Shown: positions 11,036-22,197, numbered from the stretch's first letter. The stretch is 64,000 bases of DNA from Strigamia acuminata (GCA_949358305.1 OX442314.1:52709369-52773368), one strand, 5' to 3'. Program-made: numbers and translations. Notes: generated by a model from the sequence alone, not told the origin.

Positions 11036-14000
11036 TTATTTCTTCGCCGCCTGCGCTGACTCGTTTTTTGACTCGTTTTTTGCCATGGCGAGTTTAATCT
11101 CTGCCATCTGCTTCATTATCGCGTCAAACTTAGCGTCTTCTTTCGCTGTTCTTGGGCACTCATTGGAGTAGTGGCCCGGTTGGTTACACTTGAAACAGCG
11201 AATATTTGATTTGTCTCTTGGGGCTTCAGTCGATTTTTTCTTTTCAGGGTCTGCTTTCGACGGTGGCGTGTAATTTTTCCGAAAATACTTCGGAATTCGA
11301 CCGGCATTTGGTTTTAACCTGGCGCGAAATTCTTCTACCGCTCTATCTCGATGGATGAGATGTACTAGCGGTCCTTCCTCATCGCAACCCGTTGATAAGG
11401 TATCGCGATAGCTTCGTATTTCTTCGTCCGTCGAATAATCGTCTTTTTCTTCTTTTTCGTCTGATTTTCCGACATTTTGTTCGGCTTCCTCCCCCTCCTT
11501 GACCTCCTCCAGTGTCGCTTGCATGGCTGACGCTGTCGGTGCCTTTTTAGGGGCGGCCAAAGGGTTGGAAGGCAGCGTGGATGTCAGTTTATTTTTTATT
11601 TGCAAACCAACGCTAGCTTCTGCCAGCTCCATTATACCGCTAAGATATTCAGTAGGGCGCATAATCTTATCTGTCGCCCCATATCTTTCCGCACTCAACT
11701 TGAGACGTTTTGCGGTCGCTGCTTTCTCCGCTTCTGGTAAAGCGGAATAATATCTCTTCTCGATATCTATCGTGTTCTCGAACAGGAAGGCGCTCATCTC
11801 CTCGTAGCTACCTCCTGTCGGTGCCCTTTCTTCAAGTAGCACCCTTTGCGAGTATTCCGACAAACCGCCGAGAAAGAAAAGGTTGAATCCCGTGGCATGA
11901 AATTCCATCGGGGCCTTTTCGAACAACAATCTGGCGCGAATGTCGTAATCCATTATGGTTTCACCAGGCATCTGGCGAAGACCTCGCATCTTTCGGCTCA
12001 CCTCTTCGGGTGTCTCGCCGTAGCGTAGGTCGAATCTCATTAAAAAGTCGTCCCAATTGACGCCTTTCAATCCTTGGTACCACTCACGTGCCGAGCCTGT
12101 CATTAGCTCGACAATACCGTGGGTGAGCATGTCTCCTACGGTGGCTTTAGTGGCAGTCTTAATTCGAATTACTTCGTCAAGGAAGCGATCTCCCGCTTTC
12201 CATGACCCGTCGAAACGGTTCTGAATATAAAATTGCCACCTAATATTCCCGGTAACACTCATGGTGTCACGTCGGGAGACAGCGTATTTTTTCTTTACGC
12301 GGTCACCAGTGCTACGATTACGATCGTTTCGTTTGCTCAGATCGATTCCTTCGGCCTTCAACGAGCCAAGTAGTGCTCTTCCAAGCTCTCCCATCGTATA
12401 CTGCCGACCCGTCGAATCGGTAAACGCGCTTTGTCGGGGAGGGTCCTGAAACTCCTCCCGTCGGTGGTCGCTATTTTCCGATCGACGTCGTTTCTCTCTA
12501 TCGCGCGGAGAGTTGGATCTCTTCCGGCGATTACTTGATTTCTCCTTTCGTCTGTCGTCGTTGGATGAGGGGTCGGAGCTGGGGTCGGGAGACGGTGAGC
12601 GGCGTGGCGGGTCGCGCCGTGAAGAGTTTGACTCTTTCCGGCCCCTACGACGGTCGTCACGTTCCCTTTCCCTGCGTTCATCGCGTTCTCTTTCCCTTCG
12701 TCTTTCTCCGGAACCTCTCTCCGAATCGTGATGACTGGGTGCATTTGACTCCAGTCCATCTGACGACGAATCACTATTTCCGTAGTGAAAATATTTCGGT
12801 CTTTCATCGCGTTTGCCTTCTTCTCGCGAAGAGGTGCGATCATGCGATTGTCTCCTTGACGACTCGTCGTCTTAAAGGATGGGCACTGGTTGTTGCCACT
12901 CAGTCCCTTGTGGATTATCATGCTGTTGGCTTGTGAGAGCTTGCTCTTCATTTCGCCTAGCATTATTAGCGTTGATTAATCGCGTTATCGCATTATTTGT
13001 GGCTGAATCGAGAGCTTGCATGCGGGGCCGAGTTTGTTGTTCTCTGGCCGACGCATCTCTCTTGCGCGGAGTAGCTGGTGTTGCTCTCTCCGGCTGGGGT
13101 TTGGGTTTGGCCTTCGGCGTGCGCTTTGGGTCTCCCTCTAGGCTCTCGTCGGACAGCTCGGATGAACTGACCTCTGGTTTGCGGACGGATTTCGGGTCAT
13201 CTCGTCGCAATCTGGCCATAAATGCTCGCTCTGCTTCTTGTTGCGAGTGGAAAGCATATCGATGTGCTCTCAGGGCTCGGTCAACTATTTCTACCTCCTC
13301 GGGAGTAGTCGGATTGGGCTGGGTTCTGCCGTACTCGAGAGCTTGCGCTTCTCTTTCCGCCAGCTTCCTCCGTCTCTCGCGAATGGCTTGACGAGCCTCG
13401 TTCTCTGCATCCGCTTCAAATTGAGCGGAATCAACCAATTGTTGAGCGTGTGCACCTTCAACAATGGTGATTTGTGGGGATACACTGTGCGCTTTTAAAG
13501 CTGCACGTACGATCTGTAACGTTTCGTACACGGTAATTTTCCCCGTCGGAAGGGTGTATCTCACTCCTTCCGCCTGTGCCAATTGCATCGCATCAATCAA
13601 GGTGCCCGAGACGCTGTAAGGCTGGCTCGAAACACGCTTGACAGAGGATGAGTTGGACTTGTGTCCTTCGGACCTGACCGAAGCTGGGCGGCTTTGCGTA
13701 ATTGGCGTGTTTAGTGCCGAATTAGCGGTCGTATTTGAGGCCGTCTTTTGTATCGGAGACGCTGCTTTCGGACTGCCCACCTCGGTGTCGTGCGTTAGAC
13801 GAGGCGATTGGTTACGGGATAAAACCTCGTTTCCGCTCGTCTCGCCGTCACGGTTAGAACGCGGCAGTTTGGAGTGAGATTGCTCTTCACCCCGCTCTGT
13901 CTCGTCCAATCGCTGCCTCGTCTCGGTGCGAGACGGGTGCGATGCCTCGGATGCGCTTCTACGATCGGGTTTAGGCTTACGCCGTTTTTGCCTCGCTTCG

Positions 14001-14119
14001 TGCGCTGAGGCTTTGGGTAAGGGACCTCCAGATCGCAAGTGATAGTCGGCGCCTTTACGACTGCCGGCTCTCTTGTTTGCGTCGGAGTCGGAATCTGTTA
14101 CTCGGGTATTATCTGCCAT
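11036..14119 (-). pseudogene. gag: Element A gag, interrupted by a single nonsense codon
   Basis: Reading from the ATG at 14119, the frame is colinear with the 1027-aa gag of element C but is broken once, by TAA at 12874-12872, where C has AAA (Lys). The frame stays open on both sides, so this is a point mutation and not a frameshift. Downstream of the stop are the capsid-like region, the CCHC zinc knuckle and the slippery sites. Translation would end after about 415 residues, giving only the N-terminal, charged portion. A sequencing error is possible but the change is a clean substitution. Confidence 0.9.
11063..11081 (-). promoter_or_regulatory. Tandem -1 frameshift heptamers, gag-pol overlap of element A
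   Basis: Two A AAA AAC heptamers in the correct gag reading phase lie at 11081-11075 and 11069-11063, separated by 5 nt, just before the gag stop. A -1 slip at either enters the pol frame, which is open there. Same arrangement as in element C. Confidence 0.75.
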
Positions 14120-14171
14120 TTCTTGCTTTGGGTATGATGTAATCACAGGTTAGAATCAGTTATTCGACTTG

Positions 14172-14189
14172 ATCCCGGACAGGCCCCCA
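14172..14189 (-). other. Element A primer binding site, tRNA-Pro-like
   Basis: Two bases inside the 5' LTR, an 18-nt stretch starting TGG on the element strand is complementary to a tRNA 3' end reading ATCCCGGACAGGCCCCCA. From memory, metazoan tRNA-Pro ends in ATCCCGGACGAGCCCCCA, so the match is close with two mismatches. Confidence 0.7.
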
Positions 14190-14191
14190 CG

Positions 14192-15208
14192 TGTCGCGCT
14201 CAACTCTAACCGTCGCTAACTCGTGGGTTGATTACTTAATTCGACTAACTCACTACCGCTTTGTCTCAAGCGGTTTACCCAAAGAAATGATTACACAGAT
14301 ATAAAAGGTAAAATATAATATAGATTTATTCTGTGGGACAATATACAGATATATCTTATATATATATATGAAAGGTAGGTAAAAGGTAAATCGGAATGGG
14401 TGAAGGGAAATGGAAATGTAAAGGTATGATGAAAGCTGGCTGGAATCGGCGAGGTCGTCTGTTGTTTCGTTCGCGTCCAAGATGGCGTCGTCGTTGTGGC
14501 AACGCGATGTCGTCTTGGGCCGGCGTGGCAATATGGCGTCCTCGGCTCGTCTCTGGCTGGTCCTTCGGGCTCACGCTGGTCGGGCGCGAGTGAATGCTTA
14601 GTTAAAAGGCTTACTTCGGGCTGTTGTCTAGGTTTTTGTGTGGTGTCCGGCGATCACACAGCGGCGGACTCTTCTGGCTCCCGGCGATCACACAGCGGCG
14701 GGAACGCTCGTCGTGGTTTAACTGCAGTTTAGGCTTGTGCGACCGTTTGTCTGCACAACTCGCTAAACTGGAGTGGTTTTTACTATTTCTAGCTGGTGTG
14801 CTAAAATAGTGTGGTAATCTTATCTCGCAGGTTACTCTGCGGAGTTTGACACTGACCAAACGTACTCACGGTAAATTGTCCTTTGTCCTTGGTCAATCCC
14901 AGTATATTTTACTTGGGCCTGATCTTGTAGGACGACGGGTTTACGTGTGTTTCTCGTTTGATGGTTGTGTTGGTTCTGCCCGCTCAGTGCAAGGCACATT
15001 CCTTTGCACAAAGCGGGGTTGACAGGTGACCGGAATCACCCAATGGTGGGGTGGACGAGCCATCCCCACTCCCTCAGGGCAGACGCCTGTCCATTGACTA
15101 GATGTCAATGCACTGAGGGAAGGGAGACGCGCTTGCGGCTCCCCTTACACCCGAAACGAGGTCACGAGAGAAACTCTTCGTTGACCCCGGTCCAGTCGGG
15201 TCACAACA
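14192..15208 (-). repeat. Element A 5' LTR
   Basis: 1017 bp, TG..CA ends. It is a direct copy of 1710-2726 at an offset of 12482 bp with no difference noticed. It should carry the promoter of the element. Confidence 0.95.
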
Positions 15209-15212
15209 ATGT

Positions 15213-15439
15213 AAACGTGGTAATTGATTTTAAAGCATTTACTTCAACGAGCGAAGGCTTTAGAAACCCATACAGAGATAGAAGACCACTCCATGTTGTA
15301 GCCATGGCGTCTCTCAAATCAAGAAACAGTTAATTGAACAGAGTTAATTTTTATTTTTTGTATATCAACCATTTTATATACTAAATAAAAAAAAATTCCA
15401 GTGTTCGTAGATTCATCGAAATACGGATCAACGAGAAGC
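15213..15439. other. Short flank between element A and a dispersed repeat
   Basis: From 15213 an open frame of about 40 codons runs to a stop near 15330. It matches no family I recognise, and no matching frame is evident on the other side of element A. No feature supported. Confidence 0.4.
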
Positions 15440-16270
15440 TGCTTGATGGAACTGTGGGCTCACAATAGTCACGTAAATGCCACATTTATTGGGAAATGCG
15501 GGCTTACAGTAGTCAATGGAAACTTAATTCCACAATTGTGCCGACAACTTTGCAACACCATCAAATAATGTGAAAGAATATGGATATTAGATAAAGAAGA
15601 ATGGACAGAAAATTAGCTATTGACCAGAGCTCTCGTCTGGTTTCACTGAGACTGGTCAAGTCGTCAGTTTATCCAGGGATGACCACGAGGAGGTAGAGAG
15701 TTGGATTTTACACCCCCGAAATAAAACGTCCAACCAAAATGGACGTCATCAACTGACAAATTTAAAATTAGCTATTTAAAAAAAAAATATTTCAAAGATC
15801 TAAATTATTTCATTAAAGTAACGAGACAAATTTGAATTTGAATTAGAACGGTACAACTTACCAGAATTTACAAATTTTTCTCGTTTTTATCAAAATACAG
15901 CTCGCAGAAAACAAGAAACATCGATTATTTAAATAGTCGAACTGAAATGTAGAATAAGTGAATCAAATTGCAACAAATTGATGTAAATTTATGAGAAAAA
16001 ACACCTTCGGGAATGCAACCAAATCCACAACCTGCAAGCGCCATCGTGGTAATTTTGTCTACGGGGTTTACATTCGAGAAAACACGAGTTTCAGTAAAAG
16101 ATAGAAGCAATCCTCAAAGTAATTAATCTTTTGGATTTTGATCTTTCAATTTTCGACTTTTTCGGCCGATAGTATATATCTTTTGTGCAAAAATTAAAAT
16201 TAAAAACGTCTTTGACTAAAATAAAAATAAAAATTTTTGAACAAAAAACTAACCGTCGAATCCGAACTGG
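15440..16270. repeat. Dispersed repeat, copy 1
   Basis: Several blocks reappear in the same order and orientation at 40180-41420: the GTAAATGCCACA..GAAATGCGGGCTTACA block (near 15470), the CCAGAGCTCTC..TCTGGTTTCA hairpin with CAGTTTATCCAGGG and GGTAGAGAGTTGGATTT (15625-15700), and GTCTACGGGGTTTACATT (near 16058). The two copies are clearly diverged. Both lie just 3' of an intronless minus-strand gene copy. Family unknown; a noncoding RNA-derived or nonautonomous element is possible. Confidence 0.65.
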
Positions 16271-16537
16271 AATCACGATTTGAATGGACAGACCCACAGA
16301 TTAAGCTTAGGAGCCGATTTATAGCTTTTCTGAGTTTTCTCCAAAACAAAAAAATTTGGTTCAAGAAAGTTTTTTTAAAAACTGAATTTTCACGCAAAAT
16401 AATGCATTTCCGTGTCAAAAAATGAATTTTCACGCAAAACAATGCATTTCAGATTTTTTTATTCTTAAGGTGAAGTAAAAAAAAAATTATACAATGAAAT
16501 GAATTAATAATTTCTGTGGATTTCGTACAATTTTCTT

Positions 16538-17439
16538 TCAAGTGCGCAACGGTGCCATACCGAGTTTCGCTCTCAATTCATTCGCTTCAGCAATTTCCCG
16601 ATCCAATTCGCTTCCCTTCTTACGATGGTCATCTTTACTCTTCCGCCCAGTAGACCGATGACGTTTCTCCTTCTTCCGTGTTTCTCGAAATCGTTCTTTG
16701 CTCCGACCACGACTGCTTTTGCTCTTGGACGAGGGCCGCCGTTCTTTGCTCCGACCACGACTGCTTTTGCGCTTGGACGTAGACCGTCGTTCTTTGCTCC
16801 GACCACGACTGCTTTCGGCGCTTCTTCGTGTGCTTCCGGACTGGATTTAGCGTCCGATTCTAATTCCACGTCATCCAAATCGTCCTCGAGAACGCTAACT
16901 CGAAGTTCCAGTTGATTCAACTCTTCCAAAACGTGTCTTTTTTGGATTCGTGGCAAAATGACATCGCAAACACGTTCCTGGCGCAATAATTCGTCTATAA
17001 GTTCGTCCATGTGCACTATTTCGAACAGACCGCTACGATTTTGCCTTTTCAATTTACGGTAATCGTTGTATATGGGCTCTAGATACTTATAACAGTCCAA
17101 CGAAGTGCCGACTAAACGCAAGTACACGACGCCCAAAGCTCGCACGTATTTGAATTCTTCGTTTTTGATGAATTCGACTATTATGTCTTTTTCCGGTTGG
17201 ATTTGTAACATCCTTAAAACGATGCACAGGAAATCACAAGGTGTTATGTTGCCGCCGAACACGCCACCGATGAATTTCAACTCGATCGCTTTGTCCACTA
17301 CCAGTTCGGCAGTTAGTCCGAAACAATGCTCTTTCCAGTATCTGCAGTCGTAAATTCTTGTTCTGATGATTTTTTCTATTAAATGCTGCGGATCTGAGCC
17401 CCTGATTGCGTGCGCATCTTTCACTGTACGATTCGACAT
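16538..17439 (-). pseudogene. PRPF38A-like intronless copy with frame-broken RS tail
   Basis: The first 200 codons from the ATG at 17439 match pre-mRNA-splicing factor 38A (Prp38, a spliceosome B-complex activation factor), for example RTVKDAH near the start, EKIIRTRIY, YWKEHCFGLTAELVVDKA, MLQIQPEKDIIVEFIKNE, and VCDVILPR. The Prp38 domain covers about residues 1-175. After about residue 207 the frame becomes three copies of AKAVVVGAKN-like repeats and ends at 16573. Another frame of the same DNA instead encodes Arg/Ser repeats (SRGRSKERR) and a tail with EIAEANELRAKLG ending at 16538, as expected for an SR-type tail. A single indel near 16820 therefore seems to have shifted the frame. There are no introns, so I infer a retrocopy. 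It might still make a tail-altered protein. Confidence 0.8.
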
Positions 17440-18733
17440 TGCTGGCACCAGCAGTTACGAATTTACTGTCTGTTAGTTTCGACTATTTTCAGTTTAATAT
17501 ACCGGAATTGAAACGTTATAGGGACGTCAGTGGCGAAACTAGTACGGTACTTAGATGCGGGGGGGGAGGGGGGTGGCGGATTAAGGAGGCTATTCCTGCA
17601 TGCCCCTAGATTCTAAAACGTATTTTTTTGTCTGAAAATGCATTTATTTTGTCTGAAGTTACTTATTTTGTCAGCGACTGGCCGGTTTTGGCGGAGTAGT
17701 CTCTAAGTGACCATTCGTTCATTAGTTTCTCCCTCTCGACTGATAATATCGGGGACCACCACCAGGGAGAGGCAGTTTACAACTGGAAGCAAACCAACTG
17801 GCCCTAATTCAAGCAGGAACTAAGTACCCAGCGAAATTCCTTGATGGATCAGCCCCTGGAGACCGAGGCTGATGTCCAAAGGGCCTGTTCGGGATTCCAA
17901 AACCTCAAACTCCGATACAATCAACTTAACAGCCCGCTGCGACAACGCCATCGTGTGTCTCGCCCTTGGTGGAACCAGGATCTTTTCTGCATTGTACTGC
18001 ACACTGTTAAGGTTTAAGGTATTATTGCGTTTATTTATTATCAATCTTAATCTACAAACCTAATATTCTTATTTTCAGAGGAAAAAGAACATTACTGGTG
18101 GCATCAAACTACCAGAAGAATTTTCTGGATTATGTTAGAGTTTTAAACAACTGTAGAATTTTTTTTTATTAATTTCCATTGGAATTCATGCTTATTACAA
18201 TATGCACTACACCGCTAATATGGCTTAGAAGGCTATCCAGACGTCGGTGGCTGAGGCACCAGCTAGTCGAAACAGAGAAACAACAAGGCATTGTCGTTTA
18301 GACTACCGCTAGTAGACGCTATAGAATTACTACAGCAGAAATAGCGACAAATGCGATGGCTGTTAGGAAACTCATGAACCAAACAGAACCGATGGAGACC
18401 CCAAAACTTGATTACATTAAGATTGCAGAATCGATCCCTTTCGAGATTGATTCTGCCTTCCCAATGATGAAGTTTTTTCCCTTTACAACTAGATGGGAAT
18501 GAATAGGAATAGGAACTGTGGAGAATATTGTCGTGGTTCGACATAGACATCATTTTGGGCATGATTTTAACACTTTGTCTAAGGAGATTCATTGTAAGTA
18601 CATTTTATTTTGTGTTTTTCTAAGTTTACGTAATTTTTTTTCTTGTTTTACAGCTGATGTTCCGCGGTATTGCTAATGACACTCTGATGCCTGTGGGATT
18701 TTTTGCCACCAAAAACCTAGCAGTCCCGACAGA
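17440..18733. other. No recognised gene
   Basis: Short open frames only. A G-rich run lies near 17557-17575. The region from about 18600 has plausible splice signals (an acceptor-like pyrimidine tract ending in ACAG near 18653) and may hold decayed upstream exons of the YqaJ-type gene that follows. Confidence 0.4.
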
Positions 18734-19224
18734 TTGGTTTATGATCCATTTCATGATGATCGTAATCTATCCGATAGCCTACCTGAAAGGCTGCTGGAAG
18801 TAAAATGTCCATACAGTAAAAAAAAGCTGACAGTGAGAGATTCATGTGCAGCAAAATCATTTTGCTGTTCCTGTGATCAAAATGAGACTGTTACACTCAA
18901 AAGAAATCATTCCTACTATTATCAGGTAATGTTTTTGGATTATCAACAGCTGAATCATTTTTTTTAATTTTTTTATATTAAACTTACCGGTAGGTTCAAG
19001 GACAGATGGCAATATCAGGAAGAAAATGGTGCGATTTTGACATTTTTACAGAAGTTGACCTACATGTGGAAAGGATTATTGCTGATCCTCTTTTTTGGCA
19101 TAACTGCACCCAACAGTTGATGCACTTTTTCAAATTTGCATTTGTCTCAAAACTCTTACTCCAAAGAGTTAAAGTAGGACTGCATTTGTACGAAAAAAAT
19201 TGTTATAAAAGACTGAAAGTGTAA
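18734..19224 (+). pseudogene. YqaJ-type exonuclease domain fragment, two exons
   Basis: Exon one (to 18925) contains LLEVKCPYS followed by RNHSYYYQ, and exon two (from 18994) begins VQGQMAISGRKWCDF and continues HVERI. This order matches the YqaJ/lambda-exonuclease-like nuclease domain (catalytic D..EVK motif and the QVQGQM helix) that occurs in many animal genomes, often linked to transposons. A GT..AG intron, 18926-18993, joins them in phase 0. Only the central and C-terminal part of the domain is visible and there is no clear start, so it is probably a decayed transposon-associated gene. It ends with TAA at about 19222. Confidence 0.6.
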
Positions 19225-19349
19225 TCAGTAAAAATGTATTTTATTTATTTATTCATAATTTCAATAAATTATACGGAGTACTTTGTATTGTTACTTATTT
19301 TTATGCTTTATAAGAGTAGGTTTAAAGTTAGTTAAAAAAGAACATACTG

Positions 19350-19760
19350 CTACAATCTGCTCAGAAACATCAATATTAGTGTTAAAGGTAGAGCATGATC
19401 TAAAATATGATAAGTTTTTATCCTTCTTATTGCTCGTTCCACATGTACCCTAACTTTAGCAATTTTTCTGGTTGTTAATACATCATTTTCTGGCATTTGA
19501 ATATTTTTTTTCTTCATAAATTTAGGTGGCACATTTAATTTAACTCCTGGAGGAAGCATGGATTCTATCTCAAATCCCTATCTGCCATAATGCAATGACC
19601 AGGTGTCATTAACTGTAGAAACTCAGAATCTTTTACAATATGTTTGTCAGAGGCAGATCCACCATAAAGTGGGCTCACAAAACAAATTAAGCCCCCTGGA
19701 ATAAGTATCAAAAGTATTCATGCAAAGCACGTGTGGTAACCGAAGGCAATAGTGTTGTTG
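19350..19760 (-). pseudogene. DDE_4 (Harbinger-like) transposase relic
   Basis: On the minus strand, a fragment reading FVSPLYGGSASDKHIV then GHCIMADRDLR (about 19700-19570) is followed, after a stop, by LPPGVKLNVPP and KIAKVRVHVERAIRRIKTYHIL (19559-19350). These are signature blocks of DDE superfamily endonuclease 4 transposases, including the second catalytic Asp region and the HVERAI helix. Frame is broken and the N-terminus is missing, so it is inactive. Confidence 0.75.
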
Positions 19761-20078
19761 ACGACAAACAACCGGATCATAGGCATGGTGGAATGGAAAT
19801 ATGGCAACGGCATTGGCTCGGCAAGCGGTTGGCCAAATGAAAGATAATATGTCTGCGTTAATGGCAACTCCGAGTTTATCACAGTTCACAGGCAACTGTA
19901 TCTGCGGAACTAGATGACTATGTGTTGAGGGCTTTGCCTAAACGAGACACGTTGAAGAGATCTTTACAACGCACGAAACAAAAATTGAACGATGGACGAT
20001 TTTGCCAGCATTTCCAACTGTTGTTTGCCATTCCTCTTGAATTTTTTGGATATGGTGCTATAAGACCGTATAATCCTC
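19761..20078. other. No recognised gene
   Basis: Possible decayed 5' part of the following MULE relic (the plus-strand frame around 19910-20080 is broken). Nothing else supported. Confidence 0.3.
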
Positions 20079-20850
20079 ATGGGTTGTAACGAGTTACTGG
20101 ACGGTCTCGCTTGTGCCGAGATATGGACTTTCAAAGTAGTGCCTGAGATTTTTTTCCAGTTGTATTCGATTCATTTCGACTTTGGGTCTGGAATCAATCC
20201 TGCTGCACTATACTGTCTTTTGCCCAACAAAACAGCACGAACGTATGGTCGTGTCATGCATGAATTGATGCGTCTCATTCCTCTGGCAGCACCAAATAAA
20301 ATTCCGGTCGATTTCGAGAAAGCGACAATATGCTCTTTTAGCGCAAAGTTTCCTGAAGCAACGGTCATCGGTTGCTATTTTCATCTTTGTCAAAGCATAA
20401 TGCGGAAGGTCAACGAAGTAGGACTAAAATCAAAATATGAAAATAATCATATTGTTCAAGAATACGTTCGATGTCTTCCAGCTTTAGCATTTGTCCAGCC
20501 GGATGATGTAGTGGAGGCTTTCACTTTGTTGTCAGATACAATGCCGGAGGATATCGATCATTTACCCGAATTAATAACGTATTTCGAGCATACGTATGTT
20601 AGGGGACAGCCACGAGGGCGTGGATATGCACCACCAGGCACCAATGTTTCGGATCGAGTTGTGGAATCAGTATGTTGGTGGTGAAAATGAAATTGCTCGG
20701 ACCACAAATTCTGTGGAAGGGTGGCACCATTCCTTGCAATCATTATTTTTGAGCCATCATACGACAATATGGAGGTTTTTTTCGAGGCGGAAAAGAGACA
20801 GGCAGCTACAAAAAACTAAACTTTTGCATGGAGCAACAGGTGTTACACAC
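20079..20850 (+). pseudogene. MULE-type transposase relic 1
   Basis: A 201-codon frame and its overlapping continuation in another frame (from about 20596) contain MULE transposase blocks: TFKVVPEIFFQLYSIH, a central region with DFEKA, GCYFHLCQSIMRKV, LPALAF, then LWNQYVGGENEIARTTNSVEGWHHS. The expected DGTFK start of the catalytic core is corrupted to AEIWTFK, and the frame shifts near 20640. So this is an inactive Mutator-like element fragment, sharing architecture with the relic at 22198-22937. Confidence 0.75.
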
Positions 20851-20856
20851 CCAGAA

Positions 20857-21211
20857 GTCGGGTCACTTCATCGAATTCCGTTTCATCAAACTTAACCTGA
20901 CCTGACCTAACCTACCCTGACCTAACCTAACCTAACCTGACCTAACCTACTCTGACCTAACCTACCCTGACCTGACCTAACCTAACCTGACCTAACCTAC
21001 TCTGACCTAACCTAACCTGACCTAACACAACCTAAAACAACCTAACCTAACCACGTAGCCACGTGAATAACATCCCCGATGATGGCCGAAAATTCGATGA
21101 AACGTACCGAGCGGAATTTAAATTCGATGAAACGATCCTCGTTTTCCCACATTTCAAAAAATGGTAAAAAATTAGAATTTGATGAAACGGGATTCGATGA
21201 AGTGATCCGAC
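20857..21211. repeat. TIR unit enclosing CCTAA/CCTGA pentamer array
   Basis: A roughly 34-bp inverted repeat (left from GTCGGGTCACTTCATCG, right ending in the complement near 21211) encloses about 165 bp of degenerate CCTAA, CCTGA and CCTAC pentamers (20893-21060), followed by further GATGAAACG motifs. CCTAA is the complement of the common insect telomere repeat TTAGG, and CCTGA that of the beetle variant TCAGG. Because the array sits between inverted repeats I read it as part of a foldback or MITE-like unit and not as a former chromosome end. Confidence 0.65.
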
Positions 21212-21409
21212 CTGACACACCCATCTTCAAGAAGATATCGAACGAACGTGTGAAACTGGCTGTTGCTGCGTTTGGGCAGACTGAAATTCTGACATACCTT
21301 TGTTCAATTGCATTCTTAGCGCATCATTAATTATCATTCTTGAATCTCATTAAAAATAAAAAAATCTCATTACAAATAACATTTTTTGAAATTATTTTTA
21401 AATGTCACC

Positions 21410-21535
21410 CGTTTAAGTGTTGGCCTGGTTGAAAGTCCCATCGTTCAAGTGTCGGCCCGATTAAATGTCCCGCCGTTCAAGTGTCAGCCTGGTTAAATGT
21501 CCCCATTTAAGTGTCACCCGTTTAACCGACGCGCG
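21410..21535. repeat. Degenerate tandem repeat, unit about 33 bp
   Basis: Three to four units of the form TTYAAGTGTCGGCCYGATTAAATGTCCC follow one another with substitutions. It lies between two MULE relics and could be a subterminal repeat of one of them. Confidence 0.6.
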
Positions 21536-22197
21536 GTTAAGATGTTAATGAATAACGTGCAGTAGGAAATGTTGGATGGATTCCCGACAGCTATGTAGGT
21601 TGAATGGAAGTGTATCGTGGAACGAGCATCTTGGTGGTGCGGATTTTGAGAAAAGATAATCCGCTCGGTCAAAGTGTCTTAAGAAGATATTGGGAAGAAA
21701 GGTGCTCACTTTCGAGGAATTGACAACAAATCTTTGTGAGGTCGAAACCATGATCAACTCTCGACCTACTTGATGCACAAATCCAGAAACACTTACAGAT
21801 CATTGAGAAAGTTTGACTTTATTAGTCTTCCCTCAGAAAGAACACTACGTCGGCATGATGCGGGATTTGATAAGACAAACGACTATCAAAGAAGGCTGTA
21901 AATGAAATTTTACAAGAGATGAGTTCGGGGTCGCACATCTGCCGCGACTCGATTTACCGCGACCTCGCTTTACCGCGACCAAATTAAGTTCGCGCTCAAA
22001 CATCGATTTAGCGCGAATCAATTTTGAGCCAACAAGAAATACCGCGTCTACCGCGACCACCACAAATTTTTTTTTTAAATAAATAATTCAAATGGGCACG
22101 AGAAACCACCGAAGGGAACAGGTCTATTTTTGACGACGAGTCCCGATACCTTCCGAGAGGTACAGCTCGTTTGACGTTCGTAACAGCGGAGAGCACA
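21536..22197. other. No recognised gene; repeated TTACCGCGAC motif
   Basis: No coding feature. At 21945-22060 the motif TTACCGCGAC or TACCGCGACC recurs at least four times within about 120 bp, directly upstream of MULE relic 2, suggesting a subterminal transposase-binding region. Confidence 0.4.

Larger units (their letters stand above)
1710..15208 (-). mobile_element. Element A: Ty3/Gypsy LTR retrotransposon with a third ORF, minus strand
   Basis: This is a full-length element of 13.5 kb. Its 1017-bp LTRs lie at 1710-2726 and 14192-15208 and are flanked by a perfect 4-bp duplication ATGT (1706-1709 and 15209-15212). Read on the minus strand the order is 5' LTR, tRNA-Pro-like primer site, gag, pol, ORF3, purine tract, 3' LTR. 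It is the same family as element C: gag, pol and ORF3 differ from C at only scattered residues. The two LTR copies show no difference in the stretches compared, so insertion was recent. Gag has one in-frame stop (12872-12874), so this copy probably cannot make full-length Gag. Confidence 0.95.

Noticed and set aside
15625-15700. snRNA or tRNA gene in the dispersed repeat
   Set aside because: A hairpin and a GGTAGAG-like stretch are present, but I could not fit a U1, U4, U5 or tRNA pattern on either strand.
16625-16915. Plus-strand 96-codon frame opposite the PRPF38A copy
   Set aside because: It is the antisense shadow of the repetitive RS tail.
20893-21060. Former chromosome end (telomere) because of CCTAA repeats
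   Set aside because: The array is short, degenerate, mixed with CCTGA and CCTAC, and bounded by inverted repeats.
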